Assembly: GCA_963971405.1 (NCBI GenBank)
Contig: OZ020491.1
Coordinates: 22,128,855-22,192,854, forward strand
Direction: 5' to 3'
DNA: 64,000 bases
Origin: Psococerastis gibbosa
Taxonomy: Eukaryota; Arthropoda; Insecta; Psocodea; Psocidae
Made by a program: the position numbers and the translations under genes
The notes under the pieces: model-generated
The model's input: only the letters and a program-made list of their open reading frames with translations
What the model was told of the DNA's origin: nothing
The model's database searches: none
Part shown: in pieces, positions 1-8,900 of the stretch
Position numbering within the stretch: position 1 is the first letter of the stretch
Layout: each line of letters starts with the position of its first letter

Positions 1-180
1 GGTTGTTGGTTCGAGTCCCACACTTGCTACATTTTCTGGCCATGCTTCGGAGGGCATGTAAAGCAGGGTCTGTCTTCCCAGTTGAGTGTAAGCCCTTTAT
101 AGCCCTAATTTCGCTAGGTTAGCTTAGTATTGGAACGAAAAGAGGCAATATTTATTTATTTATTTATTTATTTATTTCAC
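1..180 (+). mobile_element. SINE family 1 copy, cut by the window edge
   Basis: It starts inside the B-box (GGTTGTTGGTTCGAGTCC) and runs through the family body to a TTTA repeat. The head lies left of the window. Confidence 0.75.
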
Positions 181-509
181 GGATTTAGCCTCTAAACTCT
201 AACTTAATAATGTAATAATAATAAATGCTTTCTAAAATAACTTGAACAATTTGTTTAAAAGCTATCGAAAAAAAAAATTGTTGTAATCTCTGCGTTATTT
301 AATCTTATCGTGCTAAGCCTGCAGACAGGAAAAAACAGGATTGAAAACTCGGCACAGTTTAGCCTGTCTTACGAGTAAAAATTCAACGTAGTAAAGTAAG
401 TAACAACGTGCGTCATTGTGATTATTAATTACACAAGTGTTTTCACCAGCAATACAATTATTCATCCTGTACCTTATTCATAGAACTTGACTTGGTATCT
501 GTACTTGGT

Positions 510-735
510 TAAGTCATGCCTTCGCCTGTTTAATTGCGTTAATAGTGAGCTCGTCTCAGCTTGTCCATTATCGCTTGTAGCCGGTGTAGGTTGACATCGA
601 GAACGTATACCAGTTTGCAAATGGCCGAATACTCATATGGAAACAATATGAATAATGCCCGAAATCCATGGGGTCGTTGGCATTGGACAAGGGACCTATG
701 GGCCACTGTAAGAAAGCCTGGGTCCATAAAAGTCA
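510..735 (-). repeat. Interspersed repeat B
   Basis: In minus orientation it reads TTTATGGACCCAGG, GTCCCTTGTCCAATGCCAAC, CCCCATGGATTTCGGGCATT, then CAAACTGGTATACG and GATAATGGACAAGCTGAGAC. The same blocks recur in order at 2205-2530 (minus), 8275-8500, 10675-10725, 23735-23985, 34765-35175, 52893-53240, 56093-56335 and 58005-58215. No coding potential; class unknown. Confidence 0.75.
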
Positions 736-812
736 TTAAAAAAATATATATATATATTCATAGAGCTTCTCAAAGTGGAAAACATATAATCCGCTTAAAA
801 GAGCTACTGTAA

Positions 813-1033
813 GGCCCGGCACACACGGACGCCATTGTACCCATAGCAGGGTTAATAAAAGATTTCACGACGATTTCGCCAGCTGGCGTGAAGCCGGCCA
901 CACTAAAGTGCACGCTTTTCCCCTCGACACGTCAACTTATAATCTTCTAAAGTAGGCTGTGGTTTTACACTAACCTTTCACCAAGCCCATTTGCTCCAAT
1001 GTCGCCGACGTCGAATGTCCGTGTGAACCGGCC
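813..1033. mobile_element. Foldback MITE, family III
   Basis: Inverted ends GGCCCGGCACACACGGACG and its counterpart GTCCGTGTGAACCGGCC, flanked on both sides by TAA. TAA duplication fits the PIF/Harbinger type. Relatives are at 37845-38079 and 43563-43830. Confidence 0.65.
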
Positions 1034-1139
1034 TAAAGGTTATAATGTATCGTGCAATTATAGCTGTAGGGGTTACACTATCCCACAGAAAAGCATTTTT
1101 TGCTTTCCTGTTCATATTATGTATAATATATTTGTAATA

Positions 1140-1260
1140 TATTGGTATGCCTGTTCTAGACTATGCAATCGTCCCATCGATGAATTCAGTGCTTTCGGAT
1201 AGGGAAATTCGAGGCAACCGAAATTTAGCCCCAGGACAATGGTTTACCATATTTAATATT
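1140..1260 (+). repeat. Interspersed repeat C (5' companion of repeat B)
   Basis: Blocks TATTGGTATGCCTGTTCTAG, ACTATGCAATCGTCCCATCG and GATAGGGAAATTCGAGGCAA recur at 2216-2330 (minus), 32555-32620 and 34765-34880. In the second and last of these they adjoin repeat B, so B and C may be parts of one longer element. Confidence 0.6.
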
Positions 1261-1964
1261 TTAATAACCATTTATTATTAGGAAATCAGTTAGTTGACAC
1301 TGGGATCAGTCTATTATTACATCATTATCACATCTGTCCATTTTGTTAAGCCGGCAAGCTTCGCGTTCCGCACTATGGTTTACCATGGAACTCGCCTACT
1401 TATGTTATCTATCTCTGTACTTATAATAATTAATTAATGAATGCGAAAGCATGTACGGGTTCACTCGTACCCAGGGGCGTAAAGTTGGGGGGGGGGGCAC
1501 GGTCCAACTTGCCCCCCCAGCCTCGAGCAATGTATAAAACGTGGTTCATACTTCATGGTCCCCTTTGCAGCAATATGAATGTAAGAATTCATTTTTTAGC
1601 TTTGTAAAATCTTCAGCTATACTTTACAACTATTAAAATGCGTAAAACTCTACTATTTTGCTCTTATATTTTCAATTCCTCCTTATCCTGCCTGATGACG
1701 TCATAAGGTCTACTTAGTTTTGCCCCCGCCATCATTCTAAAACTTTACGCCTCTGCTCGTACCAATTCTTTTTAATAATGCTGAGTACCCATCTGATATT
1801 ATTAAATGTGCTCCCGATAGAAGTGTGCTAGACCACAGACGCAACTATCTATGACACATCCATTGCAGCATCTACAAATTAGGAAGCGCGTTCATTCTAT
1901 GTAAAATAACCGGTACAAGCCAACCCGTACACGATTTCCAATTTATCAATTAGTATAGTCAGGA

Positions 1965-2180
1965 CATGTAGAGTAGTGGTACGGACTCTGACTTTCACCC
2001 GAAAGGTTGTTGGTTCGAGTCCTACACTTCCTACATTTTCTGGCCATGCTTCGGAGGGCATGTAAAGCAGGCGGTCCCGGGCTTTCTTAGTTGAGTGTAA
2101 GAGAGGGCTTTATAGCCCTAACTCCACTAGGTTGGCTTAGTATTAGAACAAAAAAAGTCCTTATTTATTTATTTATTTAT
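1965..2180 (+). mobile_element. tRNA-derived SINE, family 1, near-complete copy
   Basis: The head AGTGGTACGGACTCTGAC with the B-box GGTTCGAGTCC is followed by a conserved body (ACATTTTCTGGCCATGCTTC, GTTGAGTGTAAGAGAGGGCT) and an (ATTT)n tail. It is the best copy for the consensus. Sister copies lie at 1-180, 5315-5460, 15465-15545, 38289-38745 (minus), 48565-48783 and 50905-51115 (minus). Confidence 0.8.
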
Positions 2181-2204
2181 AGTTACCGATATATGTAGAT
2201 AATA

Positions 2205-2530
2205 TACGTAGTTCCATGGGAATTAATTGTCTTAAGATAAAATTTCGGTTGCCTCGACTTTCCCTATCCCAAAGCCCTGAATTGATAGATGGGACGATTA
2301 CATGGTCTAGAATGGACATACCAATATATAGCAACACAGTAATAATAGCAGCTAACGGCTGTAACAATGGCATGTCACAGTTTTCAATTGTCGCTTGTAG
2401 TCCGTATGGGTTGACATCGGGGATGTGAAACAGTTTGCAAAGAATGCCAAAAGCCAAAAAAACATACGAAAACAATACCAATAATGTCCGAAAACTAATG
2501 TGGTCGTAGGCAGGGCATGTTTCAATCACT
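2205..2530 (-). repeat. Joined repeats C and B, minus strand
   Basis: The C part (TTGCCTCGACTTTCCCTATC, GATGGGACGATTACATGGTC) is followed by the B part (CAATTGTCGCTTGTAGTCCG, GTTGACATCGGGGATG). It ends about 170 bp before the Spinster acceptor. Confidence 0.65.
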
Positions 2531-2702
2531 TAAAAGTAGATATGCGTCCATTAATGGGTAATTTCAAAGAAGGAAATTGTCTTTATTTTCCATGTGGGCG
2601 AATTTTGGGGCTTTCAGCCCACTCTACAATTAACCCATAATTTCAGGCATAATATAAAAGAATGCGTTATATTAGTATTCTATTTTGCAATATTTTTTTC
2701 AG

Positions 2703-2906
2703 TGGCTTAGGCTATATAGTGGGAGCAAAGACTGCATACTTGACGGGAGAGTGGCAATGGGCACTACGGGTTACCCCTATCATGGGCATAATAGCCGTCG
2801 TGGCAATAATCTTCCTGGTTCAGGAGCCTGTGCGTGGAGAGGCTGAAGGACGGTCTCATCTGCAGGCTACGTCCTGGGGTGAGGATCTTCAGTACCTTGT
2901 GAAAAA
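2703..2906 (+). CDS. spin: Spinster exon: helix pair after the first half, SGLGYI...FLVQEPVRG
   Basis: The acceptor is a run of T ending in CAG (2700-2702) and the donor is AA|GTAAGT. Entry and exit are both phase 2. The exon encodes 67 codons including [21 protein letters not shown] and a hydrophobic helix ending in [10 protein letters not shown], then the cytosolic loop [14 protein letters not shown]. Vertebrate SPNS1 has the same order (GSGLGYIAG, WALRVTP, EPPRG, TSWWADL). This is the only copy in the local tandem array with a proper polypyrimidine tract and acceptor, so it is the one I regard as used. Confidence 0.92.
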
Positions 2907-5900
2907 GTAAGTACACTCTATCATGTGATGCGCCTGTGCGTGGTGAGGTGAATTGACGGCTTAGCCTATATAGGCAGTGGCAATGGGCATTACGGGCTAG
3001 TAATAGCCGTCGTGGCAATAATCTTCCTGGTTCAGGAGCCTGTGCGGGGAGAGTTTAATGGACGGTCCCATCTGCAGGCTACGCCCTGGAGTGAGGATCT
3101 TCAGTACCTTGTGAAAAAGTAAGTACCCTCTAACATGGGAGCGCCTGTGCGTGGTGAGGTGAATTGACGGCTTAGCCTACATAGGCAGTGGCAATGGGCA
3201 CTACGGGCTACCCCTATCATGGGCATAATAGCCGTCGTGGCAATAATCTTCCTGGTTCAGGAGCCTGTGCGTGGAGAGGCTGAAGGACGGTCTCATCTGC
3301 AGGCTACGTCCTCGGGTGAGGATCTTCAGTACCTTGTGAAAAAGTAAGTACACTCTAACATGGGATGCACCTGTGCGTAGTGAGGTGAATTGACGGCATA
3401 GCCTATATAGGCAGTGGCAATGGGCACTACGGGCTAGTAATAGCCGTCGTGGCAATAATCTTCCTGGTTCAGGAGCCTGTGCGGGGAGAGTTGAAAGGAC
3501 GGTCCGCAGGCTACGTCCTGGAGTGAGGATCTTCAGTTCCTTGTGAAGAAGTAAGTTCCCTCTAACATGGAAGCGTTTGTGCGTGGAGAGGTGAAATAAC
3601 GGCTTAGCCTATATAGTGAGAGCAAAGACTGCAATCTTAACGGGACAGTGGGAATGGGCACTAAGGGCTACCCCTATCATGGGCGTAATAGCCATCATGG
3701 CAATAATATTCCTGGTTCAGGAGCCTGTGCGGGGAGAGTTGAAAGGACGGTCCTATCTGCAGGCTACGTCCTGGAGTGAGGATCTTCAGTTCCTTGTGAA
3801 AAAGTAAGTACCCTCTATCATGGGATGTGCCAGTGCGCGAAGAGGTTAATTTACGGCCCGGCCCATTAGCAGGCTACATCATGGAGTGAGGATTGTGAAA
3901 AAGGAAGTACCCTCTATCATGGGATCAAAAGCCGACTGAGGCGCTGTTTCCACCGACCTCTAAGTGCAGAATACACATACGGTGACTTGGTAGCAGATAT
4001 CATTAATAAAGGCGGGGTTTCCACCGACCTCTCATTGCAGAATGAAAATGACATTGACGGAAATTTTTGTTTTACTCTATGCCATAGTTAAAATTGATCA
4101 ATGATCATAAAGTAAAATCACAAACAAACAAACTAAAATTAAAAAATGGCTTCATGGGATATGTTAAGTACTAACATATTAATAGACTTCTATAAAAAGA
4201 AAAATTCAAATTTCCGTCAATGTCATTTGCATTCTGCAATGAGAGGTCGTCGGAAACCCCGCCTAGTAGTAGTATGGTTTGACACAGTCCCAGGCCACGG
4301 TGTGGGCCCATAGGACTCCAGTGGACCTCCTGATTATAGTGGATTCCGAACCACTTGGGAAACACAGTGAAGTCACACGATTAGTTCGGAGGTGACCAGG
4401 ACAAGTCCTACCATGTTTCCCTACCGGCACTGTGCACACGACCAATTTATCTGCAGCTTTGAACCTGCTCTGGTCCGCTGGATTCAACTTGGTATGGCGG
4501 CCGGCCTAAGTCTTGAATGTCTGTTACCACGTCACCGTATGTGTATTCAGCACTTAGAGGTCGGTGGAAACCGCGCCTTAGCAATAACCTTCCTAGTGCT
4601 GGAAAAGAGTGGGCAGGCCGTTGCCATCTGTGAGCATGAATCTTCTGTACCTCGTCCTCTTGAGGTAGTAGCGTCTTATTGTGAGACGAATTTCATTAAT
4701 GATGAATGATAATCCATTATGGTAGTGATCTAAAGTATAAGCGATTTAATTGGCTGAGATCATTCATGAGCCAATGCACAGATATTATTAATAGTGTAGT
4801 GTATTCTAGAATTCTATAGGCGGGGTTTCCACCGACTTCTCATTGCAGAATGCAAATTACATTGACGGAAATTTGAATTTTTCTTTTTATAGAAATCTAT
4901 TAAAATGTTTGTACTTAACATATTCCATGACGCCATTTTTTAATTTTAGTTTGTTTGTGATTTTACTCTATGATCATTGATCAATTTCAACTATGGCATA
5001 GAGTAAAACAAAAATTTCCGTCAATGTCATTTGCATTCTGCAATGAGAGGTCGGTGGAATACCCGCTTAAGTCTTGAATGTCTGCTACCACGTTAATGTC
5101 TTTGCATTCTGCAATGAGAGGTCGGTAGAAACCCCGCCATAGGAGAGATGACAAATAGATTCGCGGGTGTTTTCATCGCGTAGTCTACAAAAAAGTTATT
5201 GGGAGGGAGCCATACAACTCTTGGACAACCTATGGAACTTGAAGAACAATATAATTCCCAACATGGCGAATATCTGCCAGCCTATTTCTTTGACCTTTTT
5301 GTAGTGTGCCTGCCTTCCTACATTTTCTGGTCATGCTTTGGAGGGCATGTAAAGCAGGCGGTTCCGGGCCTTCCTAGTTGAGTGTAAGAGAGGGCTTTAT
5401 AGCCCTAACTCCGCTAGGTTGGCTTAGTAGTAGAACAAAAGTCCGTATTTATTTATTTGTGTTTGTCACTTTGAATGGAGACTAACTTTTTTAATGTTTT
5501 CTTTTTAGTAAAAGCTTTATGCTGTCTACGGCGGGCTTCACTTGCGTGGCATTCGTAACAGGAGCTCTGGCGTGGTGGGGTCCCGATTACATTACCAAAG
5601 GCGTCCAACTTCAGCCTGAAAATGCTCATATTACGTCTGATGAGTAAGTAGGCCTAATCCACTGATATCACTGACTGAACAATATGTAAATAACCTCGTG
5701 CTTGGATCAGGTTATTGTGCTATATAAGTACAATTAGATGCACAAATAATAATATAGCTAAGGATGGTATAGTAGGTACCCCCACTACGCGCCTTTTGTA
5801 TAAAGTTGATTTTCACTGGAAACACGATCGTAAAGCCGTCAAAAATAGCCATTAAATTATCAGACATTCTCCTCTACATTTTGCTTTATGGCATGTGGCC

Positions 5901-8900
5901 TTTGCTAACACCAATTGGCCACAGTTCTTGAACTCCTTCCTCGGGACTACCACAACAATTTTTTTTTTTTTTTAAAGAAATAGTCAACAAAACAACATCC
6001 AACACACAAATGGAAACAACAAACTAGCTCATGAAATACATTAAGAGTGTGCAGCCCGTAGGAAAGTGGCACCCGAAATTTAATACTTTTTAATTTTTAT
6101 TTTATTAGCTAAGCATGTTATTAAAGATTTGGCTCATCAAAGTTGTAGAAGACTACTAAGTAGTCTTCATGCATCATATATTAAGGTATTTTTAGTTTTC
6201 GAAATTGTAGTTTTTTTTTTATAAAATCGATAATACGTGAAAAGTTATTGTTTATAAAATATTTGCATGTTTATGAAAAAACTACAATTTCAAAAATTAA
6301 AAATATTTTATAATATAATGCATGAAGTAGTCTTCTACAACTTTGATGAGCCAAATCTTCAATAACTTGCTTAGTTAATTAAATAAAAAATAAAAAGTAT
6401 TAAATTTCGGGCTGCTAATTACCTACGGGCTGTACACTCTTTAAGGCCATAGGCTACTTATCACTGACTGATTAATACTTTTTAGGCACTATTTTCCATA
6501 CTTTTTTATTGTGTGATATTTTTAGTGTTGCCTTCAAGTTCGGCATAGTGACGGTCATTTCTGGCGCATTGGGCGTTCCACTTGGACAGCACTCGGCGAT
6601 GCTCCTAAAAAAACACGTGCCCAGTGGAGACCCGCTGGTATGCGGCAGTGGCCTCATTCTCAGCATGCCGCTCGTCTTCGCGGCCATGCTGACCGCTCGC
6701 CATAGTCCCGCCGGCACGTTCGCCCTCGTGTTCTTCGGAACGCTTCTCGTTAACCTCTCGTGGTCCATCATCGCTGATATGCTGCTGGTATGTTTGTTAC
6801 AGCGTTGCCTTTAAGTTTGGATTGCTCACAATGGTCGCCGGGATCGTGGGTGTTCCGCTGGGGTCCCTCCTGAGCCAGACATTGCGACCAAGGTTCCCGC
6901 GTGCTGACGCCGTCATTTGCGGCGTGGGTCTGCTGATTTCAGCGCCGATTTTCGTCGCGGCCATGCTCTTCACTAATACAAACGCAACCGTTGCCTTTAC
7001 CCTCGTTTTCTTCGCCCAGCTGGCCTTGAATATGAACTGGTCCATAGTAGCTGATGTATTATTGGTAAGCTGGCTGGTGGGGGTGTTTTTGTGTACTTCT
7101 TTCTGGTCTTTGTCTGGCTCAGGTGTGATCCTGTGTAGTTACTAACTCTGTGCGTTGCTTGTCCCGGTGTTGGCCATCTTGTTTGTGGTTGCATTGGGGG
7201 GTTTCTTTGCTGCTTCTGCTACTGCTTGCATTCCTACATTAGTTTGTACTCAGTAGCTTTCTCTTGCTGCTGTAATGTGCATCCTTAGTGCTGTGATTAG
7301 TTTCGCTCTCAATTCATCGAGCTTGTAATATTGCTGCTGTCTCCAGTAGTTTTGTATTTCTAATCATGTATCGTTTACATTTCTCATCGTGTACCACTGA
7401 CGCAAGAGATGTTTGGGTTAGTTTTCGATAGCCCATGCTGCCAATACTAAAAATTAGAATGCGAGTGGCGCATACTAGGCTAGGCTCCCATTGACCGAAT
7501 TCCTATAATTATAAAAAATTTAAAAATGCTTCACGGGAATTCTAGCCTATCAAAAACTGGTTCTCTGAGTTGCGTTTCATGGATTTTTGTATCATAGACA
7601 TGTAAAGGCATCTATTTATCGGTTTTTGATTGTTGTTACGGTTTATGAACATTTGATTTAGGTGATTTTTCGAAAATATTCTACAATTTTGAAGTAATTA
7701 ATTTGTCTAGCTTCAGTCCCTCGCAAATAAATAAATGTCGCACCTAAATAATTGATGAATTATTTCGAACTCAACCAGGTTGCTAAAAGTAGTTTTGTGT
7801 CCCATTGTGTGCTATGTTCCCAAGGCAATCAAGTTTAATTTAATATTAGCTGTTTTGCTAGGACTGACTCCTACAGCTTGCTCTTGGTTTTGACTTTTAG
7901 CATGGAAGTAAGCTTGAATTTTTGCGTGATCTTAAGCCGGCATGAAATTTAAAAATTGTAACTACTCTTCGATTTCTTTGGCTTTCAAAATTTCTAATAA
8001 GCGAATTGCTGAGGGGCATTGTTTGGGTTCCTGCTGTTGCGCAAGAATGAAGAACGTGCTTGCTACATAATATTTGCTTGTAGTTTGCCTGGAAATTTTT
8101 ACCTAAGCTGAACACAGTGATCAGATAATTGGGCAAATAAGCAGATGACAGTCAGTTGGATTGTCTTGATTCAATACTGAATCTGATGTATCTATTTACA
8201 CTTCTCTGTTCTTATCTCAACAACACTTTGAAATCTGAAAAAAATAGTAGTCTTGAAATACTTGGGCCTATTATTAATATTGAAGGGCTTTCTATGGGTG
8301 TAGGCCTTGCACCTTACCCTGTCAACGACCCCATCGGTTTTCGGAAATTATTGCTGTTGTTTCCCAATGAATTTCTAGCCATTGGCAAACTGGTTCACTC
8401 CTCGATATCAACCTATACCGACAAGTGCCAATGAGCATGCTCAGACATGCTTACCATTGGCATTGTAACAGGTGTTAAGCTCGACTTGACAATAATTATG
8501 GGAACGAGTCTAATTGGGCTAAGGCGCCAATTACACCGGCGTCAATAGTGATGGTACTGGTGATATTGACGTAATTGACGTGGTAACAGACATTAAAGAC
8601 AGTCTAAAAATGTCTGCAATCACGTCAATATCACCAGTACCATCACTATTGACGGTTGGTGTAATGGCGCCTTAACTAATATTGATTTTTTTTTAGAAAT
8701 TTTTATTGTCCGTGGTGTTGTTTAGGTATTGTCTTGAGTGTTGCGTTGCTTCCTGTTGCATTTCTCTGTTATATGGTTATTTTATTAATTGTTTTTGTAT
8801 TATTGCAGTACGTTGTTATTCCAACGCGGCGATCTACAGCAGAAGCGTTCCAGATACTTATTTCGCATGCTTTAGGCGACGCCGGCAGCCCGTATCTTAT

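Larger units (their letters stand above)
3939..4577. mobile_element. Foldback element (family I) containing nested insertions
   Basis: The outer arms run from GGCGCTGTTTCCACCGACCT to GTGACTTGGTAGCAGATATC (left) and from TAAGTCTTGAATGTCTGTTA to GGTCGGTGGAAACCGCGCC (right). The centre is occupied by another foldback (4011-4263) and a family-3 SINE piece. Confidence 0.65.
7065..8808 (+). other. Spinster intron, mostly unremarkable
   Basis: AT-rich intron of 1744 bp. It contains a diverged repeat B copy (8275-8500) and a foldback (8523-8671). I see no further exon or RNA gene. Confidence 0.6.

Noticed and set aside
4392..4709. 105-codon plus-strand frame
   Set aside because: Made of SINE family 3 and foldback arms; no coding signature.
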